Source of the DNA: Erodium maritimum
Taxonomy: Eukaryota; Streptophyta; Magnoliopsida; Geraniales; Geraniaceae
NCBI GenBank assembly: GCA_963921825.1
Contig: OY997594.1
Span: 60,745,675 to 60,809,674, forward strand
Direction: 5' to 3'
Length of the DNA stretch: 64,000 nt
In this document: one piece after another, positions 1 through 12,101 of the stretch
Numbering within the stretch: position 1 is the stretch's first letter
How the letters are laid out: every line of letters begins with the position of its first letter
Position numbers and translations under genes: made by a program
The notes under the pieces: model-generated
Told to the model about the DNA's origin: nothing
Database searches by the model: none
What the model saw: only the letters and a program-made list of their open reading frames with translations

Positions 1-411
1 AGGGTTAAGATTCGAGTCTGAAACGAGTTTGGAAAACAGGTCTGCGCGAGCGTCACGGATCCGTGACGGACCAGAGTGATTTGGAGAATTTTATGTCTTC
101 CTCACGGGTCCGTGACCCCAACCGTGACGGGGTCTGTCACGGGTCCGTGACCCCTGTCTTTTACACCGTCTTGATTACGCAGGTTTCGTGTTGTTGTTGC
201 ATGGCTTGGTGTGCGTTTATGCGGTTTAATTGAGGTTTCGCTTACGTATTATTATAATTAAAGTATAAATAGGGTGAGCGGTGTGACGTTTAGTAACAAG
301 TACGTTAGGGTAGACGTAGACCGTGTGAACGTTAGTGTATTTGAGGATGTTGTCTTTATATAAATTCGCAAACTGAACGTTTGCGTGTATCCGTGCAAAG
401 GATACTGACAC
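1..411 (+). other. Retroelement leader with palindromic motifs
   Basis: Untranslated leader between the unseen 5' LTR and gag. It carries a perfect 16-bp palindrome GTCACGGATCCGTGAC at 52-67 and near copies at 102-115 and 136-151, with a related half motif at 121-130. Leaders of this class carry packaging and dimerisation structures, so a structural RNA role is possible, but this is inference. Confidence 0.6.
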
Positions 412-1620
412 ATGGCTCGCGAAAGACGAGGACGAGCAGCGGTAACACGGGGACGGGCGCCCACGCGAGGCAGGCGGGGACGGTCAGCGGGGACACCAGG
501 ACGGGTGCCAACCGTTGAGCCCGCTGAGTACGCGGAGGCGCAGGGTACTCCTGTCGGAGAAGACAGGAGAAGTGACGCGGGACCGTCTACGGGCACACCC
601 AGCGTCCCACCGGTCGCGGACCCTCCCGTTACCACTGCCCTGGATGAGCTGACCAGGACACTCCAGAGTTTGGTGGCGATCATCGCCAGTCGAGAGTCGG
701 CATCGCCAGCTTCGGAGGCAGCAGTGGCCCTAGTGAGGCCCGTTCAGGCAGAGGACCATACGGCCCGGACCCTGCTGGACTTCCTGAAGCTAGGAATACA
801 TACATTTGCCGGGGAGCCGAACCCCGACCTATCCGAGAGGTGGCTAGAGCAGGTCACGCGGGACCTGGATACATCAGGTATCGAGGATGGCCGCCGCAGA
901 GTGTCCTTTGCAGCTCACCAGCTGAGGGACAGCGCCTACCACTGGTGGGGGCGTGTGAGGGACAGTGTCGGGCATGACTACGCCACCTTCCAGATGGTCT
1001 TCCTGGCACAGTACTTTCCCGAGTCGGCTCGGTTGGACCGACACCGACAGTTCCTGGATCTGCAGCAGGAGGGGATGACAGTGGCAGAATACGAGGCCAG
1101 ATTCACGGCCCTGACCAGATTCGCGCCCGAGATGGTGGCGACAGAGCAGAACTGTTGCCTGTGGTTTGAGGGGGGACTGAGACCGGTGATTCGGGACAAG
1201 GTTCTCGCCTTGAGGTTGCGAAAGTACTCCGAGCTCTTGGACACTGCAACGACGGTGGAGCAGGGTATCTGGGATGCGGCCAAGACCCGTGAGGTTCGAC
1301 AGCGGCCGACCAGCTTTGCAGGGTCGTCCGATTCATGAGACCCGAGGAGACAGAGGACCACGGGGTTCTTCCAACCACAGGCTCATCAGTTTGGGGCAAG
1401 ACAGATGTGGTCGGTGGCGTCCGTGGGGCCAGTCGTGTCAGAGAGGAGGCCGCCATGCTATCTCTGCGGGCAGCCAGGCCACTTGCAGCGGGAGTGTCCG
1501 AGGAGAGGAGGGCCCGCGGCGCTACCAGCGACCAGCCGGACGGGCCAGGGCTCGGGGTCGAGAGCCGACGAGATCAGCTGTTTCCAGTGCGGCCCGGTTG
1601 GACACACTATGGCATGGTGT
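412..1620 (+). pseudogene. gag: gag (capsid and zinc knuckles) of the chromovirus
   Basis: Gag part of the fossil element. The N-terminal part is rich in Arg and Gly. The middle resembles retrotransposon gag/capsid (the stretches RWLEQVTRDLD and QLRDSAYHWWGRV). Downstream, around 1455-1620, two CCHC-type zinc knuckles are recognisable (CYLCGQPGHLQREC and CFQCGPVGHTMAWC), the usual nucleocapsid signature. Broken element; limits are given at domain level only. Confidence 0.85.
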
Positions 1621-1879
1621 CGTGAGCCGTTGGGAGCAACATCAGCGCAGCGCCGCAGCAGTCGCGGACAGTACAGTCACCCAGGGGTCGCCCTCGTCAA
1701 AGTCAGCAGTCGAGGTTCTCACAGCCGTCTACGAGCGCGCCGGTTCCGAGGCAGCAGCAGAGACCTGGGTATTCAGCAACCAGTGCGCCGGGTCAGAGGC
1801 AGCAGGCCTCGCAGGGGAGGGTGTACGCAGTCACCGACTCCCGGGCCCCAGGATCTACCACGTACCGCGAGACCATCCA

Positions 1880-2530
1880 GGGTACGTGTTTATTGTATCA
1901 TTTATGGGCTTTGTTCTTATTTGATACCGGGGCGTCGCATTCGTTTATTTCATTGAGTTGTGCTGAGGGGTTGGGGCTGAGTTTAGAGCTGTTGAGTCCA
2001 CCCCTGTGCCTGGACACCCCAGTTGGGGGTGGCGTATCGTTGACTAGAGTCTGTCGTGCCTGCGAGATTAGAGTCGCAGACTGTCCTTGCCCTGGTGATC
2101 TTCTCGTACTGGGAATGACGACCTTTGATGTGATCTTGGGAATGGATTGGCTGGAGAGGTACCGAGCCAATATCGATTGCTACAGGCGACGAGTGGCAGT
2201 GTCAGCAGGCAACACGACGGTGAAGTGTGTGCTGGGTAGTAAGAGCGGGGTTCTCCTGTCGGCGTTGTCCGCAGTGGAAGAAGTATCGGTTGTGCAGAGC
2301 CGAGAGTTACCGAGAGTGGTATGCGAGTTCCCTGAGGTCTTTCCTGAGGAGTTGAGCGGGTTGCCACCGGAGCGTGAGGTGGAGTTCGGGATTGACCTAG
2401 TGCCGGGAACGGCGGCGATATCGATGGCGCCTTACAGGTTTGCGCCGATAGAGTTAACTGAGCTGAAGCGTCAGCTCGAGGAGCTTCAGCAGAGGGGTTT
2501 ATCCGTCCGAGTGTATCGCCGTGGGGAGCA
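1880..2530 (+). pseudogene. Aspartic protease region of the chromovirus
   Basis: Retropepsin-like region of the fossil element. The hallmark FDTGASHSFIS lies near 1920-1950 and VILGMDWL near 2130-2150, both typical of Ty3/gypsy proteases. It sits between the zinc knuckles and the reverse transcriptase as expected for the family. Confidence 0.85.
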
Positions 2531-2539
2531 CCAGCACTC

Positions 2540-3640
2540 TTCGTGTGTATAGATTACCAGAAGCTGAACCGGGTTACGGTGAAGAACCGATACCCGATGC
2601 CGAGGATCGATGACTTGTTCGACCAGTTGAGAGGGTCGACATGCTTCTCGAAGATCGATCTGCGATCCGGTTACTACCAGTTGCGAGTCCGAGAGGGGGA
2701 CGTCACAAAGACTACATTCCGGACACGCTATGGACATTATGAGTTCTTGGTGATGCCGTTTGGGCTGACGAACGCACCTGCAACGTTCATGGATCTGATG
2801 AATAGTATATTCCAGTCGTACTTAGATCAGTTTGTGGTGGTGTTCGTAGACGACATCCTGATCTATTCGCAGAGCGAAGCAGCACATGAGGTACATCTGA
2901 GGACTGTTCTGAAACTACTGCGCGAGCATCAGCTATATGCCAACCTGGAGAAGTGCGAGTTCTGGCTCGCTGAGGTGAAATTCCTTGGTTACATCGTGTC
3001 TCGTGACGGTATACTGGTTGATCCGTCGAAGATCGACGCGGTCTCGAAGTGGGCACGGCCCACGAGTGTCTTCGAGATCCGCAGCTTTCTAGGGTTGGCA
3101 GGCTATTATCGGCGATTTGTCCAGGACTTTGCGCGACTAGCCGCGATGATGACTCTGCTGACGCGCAAGGGAGTCGGGTTTGTGTGGACGGAGGACTGTG
3201 AACGGGCGTTCACGGAGTTGAAGACTCGGTTGACTACCGCTCCAGTATTGGTGGTGCCCGAGCGAGGGATCGGGTATGATGTCTACTGTGATGCGTCCGG
3301 AGAGGGACTGGGCTGCGTACTGATGCAATTGGGCAGAGTTGTGGCTTATGGCTCTAGGCAGTTGAAGACGCACGAGCGCAACTTTCCTACCCACGACTTG
3401 GAGCTAGCAGCAGTCGTGTTCGCGCTAAAAGGCTGGCGATATTATCTTTATGGTGAGGGGTTTCAGGTGTTCTCGGATCACAAGAGCCTCAAGTACATAT
3501 TTTCCCAGCGAGACCTGAACATGCGCCAGCGGCGGTGGATGGAGCTACTCGAGGAGTACGACTTCGAGCTACACTACCATCCGGGTAAGGCGAACGTGTT
3601 CGCCGACGCCTTGATTAGGAAGTCGGTTCCGAGCCTCGCC
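2540..3640 (+). pseudogene. Reverse transcriptase and RNase H of the chromovirus
   Basis: Typical Ty3/gypsy [22 protein letters not shown] at the start, [26 protein letters not shown] and the catalytic FVDDILIYS near 2840-2870. RNase H follows ([16 protein letters not shown] near 3280, and [21 protein letters not shown] near 3480-3540). The family reverse-transcribes genomic RNA in cytoplasmic particles. This copy belongs to a broken element and serves here to classify it. Confidence 0.93.
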
Positions 3641-3899
3641 AGCATATCAGTCCGAGAGTGGGACATGATGGGGGAGCTGAGCACGTTCGAGCTGGAGCTA
3701 GAGGAGGTTACTGGCGACATGGCCATGTGCTCATTAGTGGCTCAGCCCTCACTGCTTGCCCGAGTGTTGGAGGCGCAGTCGGAGGACGTCGAGACGCTAG
3801 AGATCCGAGAGAGGGTCGTCCGATGTAACGAAGTGGCAGGCTAGGATTTTAGTGCTGATTGGGGGTTACGGTATCGAGGAGGGTTGTTCGTGCCGGGCA

Positions 3900-5230
3900 A
3901 CTGTAGAGACGACGTGTTGCGAGAGTCGCATCATTCGCGTCTTACAGTGCACCCGGGGGGCACCAAGATATACTGTGACATCAGACGGCACTTCTGGTGG
4001 CGCGAGATGTGGAGAGCAGTCGCAGAGTTTGTGTCGAGATGTCTCGTCTATCAGCAGGTGAAGGCCGAGCATCAGCGCCCCGCAGGATGGTTGCAGCCAC
4101 TGCCGATTGCCCAATGGAAGTGGGAGCATATCACGATGGACTTCGTATGTGGACTACCGAGATCGTCGAAGGGAAACGACGCCGTATGGGTGGTAGTCGG
4201 ACGGTTGACCAAGTCGGCCCATTTCCTAGCTCTGAGGATGACTGATCCGGTCGACAAGTTGAGCGGCTTGTACATTCAGGAGATAGTGCGTCTCCATGGG
4301 GTCCCGGTGTCGATAGTGTCTGACAGGGATCCTCGTTTCACGTCCAGATTTTGGCCGAGTCTGCAGGATGCATTGGGGACTGAGGTTCTACTCAGTACAG
4401 CTTACCATCCCCAGACAGACGGTCAGTCCGAGCGCACTATTCAGATCTTGAAAGACATGTTGCGGGCATGTGTGCTGGATTTCAGGGGATCGTGGGAGAC
4501 CCACCTGCCGTTGGCCGAGTTCGCCTACAACAACAGCTATCAGGCCAGTATTGGGATGGCACCATTCGAAGCGTTGTATGTGAGGCCGTGTCGATCGCCA
4601 GTGTGTTGGGCAGAGGTGGGGGACAAGAGTCTGTTGGGGCCGGATCTTGTCAGAGAGACGACATAGAAGGTCGCGCTGATCCGCGATCGGTTGAGGACAG
4701 CGTAGAGTCGGCAGAAGAGTTATGCCGACATATGACGTCGACCTCTTGAGTTCTCAGTCGGGGATCACGTGTTCCTGAAGGTGAGCTCGAGGAAGGGGCT
4801 GGTACGGTTCAGACGCGGCGGGGGAAAGTTGGCTCCGCGGTACATTGGCCCGTTCAAGATCTTGAGCAGAGTGGGAGCAGTGGCTTATCGTCTGGCGTTG
4901 CCACCGCAACTTGGGAGAGTTCATAACGTATTCCACGTGTCCCAGTTGCGGCAGTACAATGCGGACCCCTCCCACGTCATTGAGTGGGCAGATATCGAGG
5001 TGGCTGACGATGTCTCCTATGAGGAGCATCCGGTTTGGATCATGGACACACGGGAGCAGGTCCTGCAGGGAGGCAAGATTATCCGCCTGGTACGAGTGCA
5101 GTGGAAGCATCACGGGGCTGAGTCGACTTGGGAACGCGAGGACAAGGTTCGCGCGAAGTACCCTGACATGTTCGACTCCCGAGGTACGTCTATTTTAAAT
5201 TTTGCAGACGAAATTCCTTTAAGGGGGGTA
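3900..5230 (+). pseudogene. Integrase with C-terminal chromodomain
   Basis: Integrase of the fossil element. [11 protein letters not shown] is the zinc-binding start; the catalytic core shows [28 protein letters not shown] and [15 protein letters not shown]. The GPY/F-like part (RYIGPFKILSRVGAVAYRL) is followed near 5010-5170 by a chromodomain (VQWKHHGAESTWER). Chromodomains of this family direct integration toward heterochromatin marks, which may explain the heavy repeat nesting here (inference). Confidence 0.9.
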
Positions 5231-5233
5231 GAC
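5221..5233 (+). other. Polypurine tract of the chromovirus
   Basis: AAGGGGGGTAGAC lies directly before the TGTAATAACC start of the 3' LTR. This is the position and composition expected for the plus-strand primer of a Ty3/gypsy element. Confidence 0.8.
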
Positions 5234-8057
5234 TGTAATAACCACTCCTGGTCAACGCCAGTCAAACCTGCGAAAAACAAGAAAATTTAAATTTTTTAAG
5301 ACAGACACTTAATTGAACTTAAATTGACCCCGAGGGTCATACCGGACTTAAGTTGACCCCGTTATCGACCAAAGTGAGTTCCGGGGGACTCAGGGCAATT
5401 TTCTGATCGATTTGAGAAATATTGACTTTTCGCTGGAAAAGTCAACCGAGCGACGTTTTGGTCCATTCGAGGACCATTTTGGATCCAAAAAGCTTAGCCG
5501 TCATCGCAGCGGTCTTAGTTGAGCCGTTTCCTTGTAGCCCGTCAAGTTTCGTAATTTCTTGGAAAAAGTCCCCGTTCGGGGCCCGAAACGTCCGATTTTC
5601 GCGAATCTGATTGATATTTTCCCAAAAGGTGTGGGACCCACCTTGCCACTTGTCAAACAAGTGGTGGTGTTAGGTTTTGGGGGGAAAAAGAGAAAATAAG
5701 GCTTATAGGGTTCGACCAAGGGGGTTTTAGAAAGAGAAACAAAAATCAAAAAAGAGAAGAGAGTTAGAGAGAGAAGGAGAAGAAGAAAAGAGAGGATCTA
5801 GGGTTTGTTGTGTCACTATTCACGTCTTCCACCCTTGGATCGTCTCAAAGCTTGGAGATTCACACTCCCATCGTCTTCCTCTACGGTAATCACCAAACCG
5901 ATCTTCGATTTGTCATATTCTAAAATTAGGTTTTGGTTTGAAACTATTAGTTTAGGGTTGTATTGAGGTTGGGGGATCGTTGGAGACGTTTTGGAGACGT
6001 TTTGGGGTGAAGGGGGACGTTTTCCGGCGACCGGGAGCTCAGGAGGAGCTCCGGCCACCATAGGGGGGTGGCCGGCCACCATGTGGGGTGGATGGCCGGA
6101 GCTACGGCCGGCCACCACCATGGTGGGCCGGGCCCCAAAGAGCCCTAGCCACCCACGGCCAAGCTTGGCCTGGTGGGGCCCACGTGCTCGGGTGATCGGG
6201 TTTTGGGTTCGGGTGGTTTAGAACGTTCCCCGGACCATTTATCCACAACTGAATCGAAAATTGGAATTAAAATGCGAAAGTTGTAATTATCGGGTTTAGA
6301 AACTTTAAACGTTCATTAATTGACTCGGAAGTCGGAATTCGATTCCGTCGAGTGCCTAGGAACCCTTGAATTATTCAAAGACCGTAGAAACAAAAACGGG
6401 AATTTTCGGAGCCCCGGAAGGGCGTTTCCAAAACCCGGGAAGATTCGCCATGTCGGGCGAATAGGGCTTTTCCGAGTCCATTATCGACAATGTCGAGTAA
6501 TTGGGAATTTTGTGAGTGATCGACATTGTCGGGGTTACATTTGGGCGTCAAGTTTATTGAATTTCAGTTTATTCCTGCGAGTTTGAAAGTGCCTTAAAAT
6601 TGTGTTCTTTTAGATCGTGCTGCAGACCGAGGGAAAGGAAAGCTAGGCGAGTGACTGAGATCACGCCGGAGCTTGTGGGTTAGCTTTTGGAGAACATATA
6701 CGAGGTAGGGAAAAGTAGCCGGATCTCGGCCCTGACTAGGGAAAGTTAACAGTAGAATTGCATGTGACACCGAGGTGTCGTGGGTTAAGTAGGTTATCGA
6801 ATATTAGAAAGGCATGATACGGGAACGTAGCGAACCTTAGAAATGCATGTGATACTTAGTAGTGTCGTAGGAACAGAGAACTTAGCGATATTAGAATTAC
6901 TGGAGGCATATGACCATGCCCGGAGGTTGATTGTTTAATTTATGTCTTGGGTGGCCATGAGAGCCCGTGTTTTATTGTTGGTGTCTTGGGTGGCCATGAG
7001 AGCCCGTACTTTACTGTTGTGTCTTGGGTGGCCATGAGAGCCCGTGTTTTACTGTTGGTGTCTTGGGAGGCCATGAGGGCCCGTGGGGTTGTTGAACCCG
7101 TGTTTTTACCGTTGGAGTCTTGAGTGGCCATGAGTACCTGTGGAGTGTTGAACTGGTCTTGTTGTTGTTTGTTGAACCTTGTTTGTGATTGTGATTGTGA
7201 GTGCCCGAGGTTAGTGACCCGACTTCGTGTCGGGAAAGGGTGTGGAATTTGGCTGGCTTACCTGACAGGGATCGGTAAGTTGCGAGCGTTCTTTGGCTAG
7301 CCTGCCCGAGTTCGAGTCTCGGTAGGTTGTGAGCGTTTTTAGGCAGTGAGAGGGCATCTCCCCTTCCGACTAGCTATCGGAAAAGTAGCTCGGTTTATCG
7401 CCAACAGGTCGACCGCCTGGAGCCTGACATCGGCAAAGCGCGTGGGGCAGGCTCGAGCCCAGCCGGTTAGCAACCGACACTGAGCAGCTGACAGGAATGT
7501 GATCCTTTGTGATCTTGTTTGGTGTACGATCCTTTGTGATCTTGTTTGGTGTTGCGTAGTATTCTATCGTGTCTTTGGAGGAGGTCGTCGATAGTTGTGT
7601 CGGGTTTACATTACGAGTTCGAGTGTTGAGTCTGTTGAGGAAGGTAACGGGTTGTGTGTCAGTTGAGTACTTGAGTTTGGAGATTGTATTCCCGGTGTTG
7701 GGTTTGGTTTTGGTGTTACCGGCATTGTCTGCTAAGTATGTCGTAGTCAGTCTGTTATCCGTGGTGGTGAGCGAACGCTCACCCCTAGCTGCTTTTCCTA
7801 CAGGTACTGATCACAGGACGGACTAGGTGAGCTCTCGAAGCTTGAGGAGCTAGGAGCGGAGTCCGGGTTTTATCTTTTGAGTCTAGTGACGGATACCATG
7901 TACTTTGTCCATTTGTTGGGACGCTTTTTGAGTTGTAAATATTATTTTGGTTAACTAAATGGTAATTTCAAAGTTTTTATTCAAAACAGGTTTCAAATGT
8001 TTTATGGTTGTAGATGTTCGCGTCCCGAGTTCGGTTTACTGAAATTGGGGCGTGACA
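5234..8057 (+). repeat. 3' LTR of the chromovirus (2824 bp)
   Basis: Starts TGTAATAACCACTCC right after the polypurine tract and ends GGGGCGTGACA. The same LTR occurs in reverse orientation at 21128-25914, which fixes both ends. It contains a CT/GA-rich stretch (5750-5800), a GC-rich part (6000-6200) and a minisatellite (6940-7140). Confidence 0.93.
6940..7140 (+). repeat. LTR minisatellite, ~40-bp unit
   Basis: About five imperfect direct copies of a unit containing GTCTTGGGTGGCCATGAGAG and a short T-rich spacer. The homologous block in the reverse solo LTR (about 23690-24010) has more copies, so the array changes length between LTR copies. Confidence 0.85.
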
Positions 8058-8312
8058 TTATATATAAAAATATATGGAATTGTGACTGGGTTATATAGAT
8101 AAGGAATATATGCTTTGTATAGAAGTAAAAGGAAGGTGTGCTGAGTTGCGTTTGTATTTTTGGGTTGAAATGAAAAATTAAATAGTAGCGTGGGTTGGGT
8201 AAACGTTGGGTTGAAGTTATTCATAATGAAGCCTAATTTTTTTCCTCTTTTAACGTGGCCTTCTACGTGGGTGTGGCCTTAGGCAACCGCCTAATTGGCT
8301 AAAGGGTGGGGT

Positions 8313-8805
8313 CGGCCCTTACGGTGCATTAATGTATGTGTTTGCAACTGCATTTGTATGAATAAGCTAATCTTAATGTATGTGTAAGCTAATCTTAATT
8401 TATTAGCTTACACGTACATAACATACATTCAGATTAGCTTACACATACAAATGCAGTTGCAAACACATACATTAAAGTTAGCTTACACATACAGATGAAA
8501 ATGGTAAATATATACATTAAGTTCAGCGTACACATACAAATGAAAATAGTAAGAATATACATTAAGTGTAGCGTACACATACAATTGAAACAACATGTAT
8601 TAAGGTTGGCTTACACATACAAATGAAAATGGCAAGAACATACATTGAAAGTTGCATAAACATACATTAAGTTTAGCGTACACATACAACTGAAAATTAC
8701 AAAACATGCAGTTGCAAAAACATATATACAAAACATACATTACGATTAGTTTATTCATACAAATGCAGTTGCAAACATACATTAATGCACGGTTAACGAT
8801 TTGTG
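8313..8805. repeat. Palindromic repeat element with internal tandem array
   Basis: A left arm (GCATTAATGTATGTGTTTGC, then the complement of AAATGCAGTTGC) recurs inverted at the right end near 8755-8800. A second inverted pair is centred near 8400. Between them about seven copies of a 40-50 bp unit (TTAGCGTACACATACAAATG...) run in one direction. It looks like a MITE or foldback element with expanded subterminal repeats. No clear target duplication was found. The 255 bases left of it (8058-8312) hold nothing recognisable. Confidence 0.6.
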
Positions 8806-9045
8806 TTTTTGCTTGTACATGTTTTTTTTTTTGCTTCAAAACATATTCAATATGCTACTTGATAGATAGATCTTGAAAAAAGAAAAAAATTGGCGCAAGA
8901 AAAAAATTAAATCGGAGTTGAAACGAAACGGGAAAGATCAAAATAGTAAACTTGGTGAAAAAAACAGCCTTGCATTATGCTATTCCAAGGCTGCGAATTG
9001 GTTCGTATTTCGCAAAACATTGACATGCTCGTACCTGAATATTAT

Positions 9046-9048
<3 letters not shown>

Positions 9049-9121
<73 letters not shown>
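9049..9121. repeat. (TA)n microsatellite
   Basis: About 36 uninterrupted TA dinucleotides. The 8806-9048 stretch before it holds no recognisable gene. Confidence 0.95.
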
Positions 9122-9127
<6 letters not shown>

Positions 9128-9444
9128 CTATCCAGTAAAAACCATCCTTATTGTGCAAACTACGAACCAATCTAAGCCATAGGATACGGTTAAAGTGACG
9201 TCAGCAGAGCGCGCGCGATGCTGACACGTGGCCGCTTCGCGCGCGCCTCTGACCACGCGCGTGAGCGTGTTGACCACGCGCGCGCACAGTGGTAATAGTT
9301 TGGCCGCACAGTGCTAATAGTTTAGCACAGTGCCAAACTATTAGCACTGTGTGCCCAAACTATTAGCACTATGCGCGCCACGTGTCAGCACTGTGCGCGC
9401 GCACCAGCAGCGCGCGCGCCCACGTGTCAGCACCTGGTGAGTTC
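9122..9444. repeat. GC-rich block between two TA arrays
   Basis: Starts AGGGTAGCTATCCAG, then CAATCTAAGCCATAGGATAC, then becomes very GC-rich with CGCGCGCG runs. CACGTG occurs three times, and an inverted repeat GCACAGTGCTAATAGTTT / AAACTATTAGCACTGTG lies near 9305-9345. The start resembles plant Helitron-like repeats that insert in TA tracts, but no diagnostic 3' hairpin-CTRR end was confirmed, so the class is left open. Confidence 0.5.

Positions 9445-9504
<60 letters not shown>
9445..9504. repeat. Second (TA)n microsatellite
   Basis: About 30 TA dinucleotides on the other side of the GC-rich block. Two long TA tracts flanking one block suggest insertion into, and splitting of, one TA tract. 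Confidence 0.9.
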
Positions 9505-9507
<3 letters not shown>

Positions 9508-10623
9508 GTAATGAGTTTTTTATAATCGCAAAATCGATTAGAATTGGAGAGGAGACCCCAAGAAGGAATTAACAAGATAACCTGATGAAAAAGAAGAAAT
9601 ACAAAGACGAAACAGAAATTAGGAAAAGTTGTCCTAGATTGAAGTTTCTGAATTAGTTATTCGTATCTCGTTTTGAAGAGATTAGCAAAATGGGCAAGTG
9701 ACTGAGGTTAGAGGTATAGAGTAGCAAGGAAATTGAAGTTATTTTTGAAGACATGTTGGGTCTCTCCTTATTTATTGTCCTTGTTTGGAAACTTTGCTAT
9801 CACAAATTAACAAAGCTTTGAAAACTTATGGTTCCAGTTCACATATGTAAACCATTTCTTTCCTTCTTATGATCAGTGTTGTATTTTAATTTCATTTTAT
9901 GCACATTAATGATGTTTAGTGTTCAATCAATAATTTCTTACATATGAGCATGAGTCGATGTATGATATGTACCAAAGATATGCATGGTTGCAAATAATCC
10001 TTGTACCTTGCCTAGTTTGTAGTGAAAATGAGGTAATTATAATTGATATAATGTATAGTTAGGTCGTTTTATTTATTATATACAATACATAAACTTGCAA
10101 ATACTATGTATAACAAAAATATTGATGTTGACTGATTCCGCTTAATATAGTAAGCACTTGTGGTCTAGTAGAAAGGCGCCAGTACTGCTTATAAATACCG
10201 ACTTGTTCAATATGTCTTCAATCGATATTAATGGAAACTGACAAGAGGTTCACGGGATGAAATCCCAAAAATATAGGACAAGTTGGAATGTAGTTTCTGG
10301 TATGTGCTAGATTTGATATCATAACCACACTTTTGTGTAATCTTCTATTCTTAATCCTTCTGATAAAAGTTCACGTTCTTTATTTATGGACATAGTCATA
10401 ATCATTGTTGGTAAACCGTTTAACTTTTGTGTTCTTGATATTTTTATTAATTGCTTGTATAACCTTTTGTATACTGATATTGTATTCCATATTGAATTTT
10501 ATATATATTCCACTCTCACATGCATATAGAAAGAGAAATAAGAAGCCCTAACTACATGAACCCTAGCTATAAGAACTAAATGAAAAACATAATGGCCTCA
10601 CAAGGATATATTAACTTTTTGTG

Positions 10624-11757
10624 TTTTTTTATATCAGCAAATGTTTTATTTATGAGGTAGGTTTTCAAACTGAAATCAAGCCTAAGGGAGTACCCTCATT
10701 ACAAACAGGAGTATGCTACACTAGCACCTCAAACCAGAAACTAACAACCCATTCAATGAGATTACAAAGGTCTTGAACCCAGATATTGCTAACATTAAGA
10801 ACAAACTAGGTACCCACGCAGGGGCATGTACTCTTACCCAAGTAGATTTCTCAACCAGTAAGCAAACTAAAGCCAACAACGGCTAAACAAAAACAGGAAA
10901 AAACAGAGAAGAACCGGCCAAAAACGACCCAAGACCCAGACCATTACGAACCCAAGAAGGACCAATCATTCAACCCCCCGTTACCAGAAGGTAACTCACC
11001 TCTAAGCCAACACAGAGAGGTGAACCAGAGGTGGGGACCAGCTTCAGAACGAAACCAAATGAAAAGAAACCCACAAAAACCCCGAGCCCTAAAACCCCCA
11101 AGGTCAGACCTAGTGGTCGTCGGCCAACACCCAGAGCGGCCTGTCTGATTCTCTAACCAGAGAGACAAGGGGTAGAAGGGGAGGGTTTTACCTGGACGTA
11201 AGCCACCAAGGCCGAGGTTGCAACCCGCCTCCACAACATCAGATCTAGCACAACTTCTCGTCTCCAAGTGAGCTCCTCCACCGCCACTGACTTCTGAAAC
11301 ACGCCATAACCGGCCAAACCCCTCGCCGGATGTTCACTGCTCCGACGAGGCCCAGAGTCCCAACCGCCGAGAACCAAAGAAGATCGGGTGGATCTGAGAC
11401 TGGAGGACAAACAAAGAGAAGAATCACTCCACCTCGTAGAATATCTGACAGGTGTTCCCCCAGATCTGCAAAGATCCCCACTGGAATCGGTGGAGAAACC
11501 ACTCCCACAAACAGATATGGGGAAGCCAAATCACTGGAGTCGAAAAAGGGACGGTGAGAAATGGGGGGAGAAGACAAAGGAGGGAAAACAAAGAGAGGAA
11601 AGGGGGGGAAGCCACCGGCGTCGTCACTGGCTCCAGGGAGAACCAGATCGAACGTCGGTGACGTCGGTGAGGTCGGAAGTGAAGAGTTGGAAACCTAGAG
11701 AGAAGGCAGAGAGAACTTTCTAGAGAGAAGTTCTCATGAAGTTAAAAATAGAAATTG
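10624..11757 (-). mobile_element. RT-less LINE-like retroposon, minus strand
   Basis: Flanked by a 15-bp target duplication TATTAACTTTTTGTG (10609-10623 and 11758-11772). On the minus strand it ends AATAAAACATTTGCTGATAT followed by A residues, the sign of target-primed reverse transcription. The body is GC-richer than its surroundings, begins with CT-rich sequence like a plant 5' UTR, and has overlapping short reading frames (10944-11577), none with a recognisable domain. At 1.1 kb it lacks endonuclease and RT, so it is non-autonomous or internally deleted. The other copy of the duplicated unit lacks it, so it arrived after the duplication. Confidence 0.8.
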
Positions 11758-11796
11758 TATTAACTTTTTGTGTTAATACTATTAACATAACTTTTT

Positions 11797-12101
11797 GTGT
11801 TAATTACTTTTAGTACCGCTTTTCTATTGGTAACACTCTTTTAGTACCCCTGATGTATTGGTAATGCTCTAGACAAAATTTTGGTCAAGTTTACGTCATT
11901 TTATGATCTATGGCCAATTCATAAGGGGTATTACATGTTCTGTTATCAATACATAAGGGGTATTAAATGGTCTGTGACCAATTCATAAAGGGTACTAAAT
12001 GACAATTACCAAAACGGGGGGACTATTATTGAATGTTACAAAACGCAAGGGTACAAAAGGTATGTTACCAATAGAAAAGGGGTACAAAAGGTAATTAACC
12101 C
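11797..12101. mobile_element. MULE-type MITE (305 bp)
   Basis: Terminal inverted repeats GTGTTAATTAC... / ...GGTAATTAACCC with subterminal TTTAGTACC / GGTACAAAAG. The flanks are an exact 9-bp duplication TAACTTTTT (11788-11796 and 12102-12110), the Mutator-superfamily length. It has no coding capacity. A related element surrounds the retroposon at 49667-51409. It is absent from unit copy 2. Confidence 0.85.

Larger units (their letters stand above)
1..8057 (+). mobile_element. Ty3/gypsy chromovirus (Tekay/Del-like), 3' part
   Basis: LTR retrotransposon fossil whose 5' LTR lies left of the window. Order seen: leader, gag, zinc knuckles, aspartic protease, reverse transcriptase, RNase H, integrase, chromodomain, polypurine tract, 3' LTR. 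Integrase after RT/RNase H places it in Ty3/gypsy, and the C-terminal chromodomain in the chromoviruses. The long (2.8 kb) LTR suits the Tekay/Del clade; that clade name is inference. The coding region is broken, with roughly five interruptions. The 3' LTR is complete (TG...CA) and followed by TTATA, the likely target duplication, whose partner is outside the window. Age cannot be judged without the 5' LTR. Confidence 0.95.

Noticed and set aside
8873-9127. 84-codon frame ending in an Ile-Tyr run
   Set aside because: The tail is only translation of the (TA)n tract, and the start is Lys-rich AT sequence without a domain.
11388-11723. 111-codon charged frame on the plus strand
   Set aside because: Antisense to the minus-strand retroposon at 10624-11757; Arg/Glu richness comes from GA-rich sequence.
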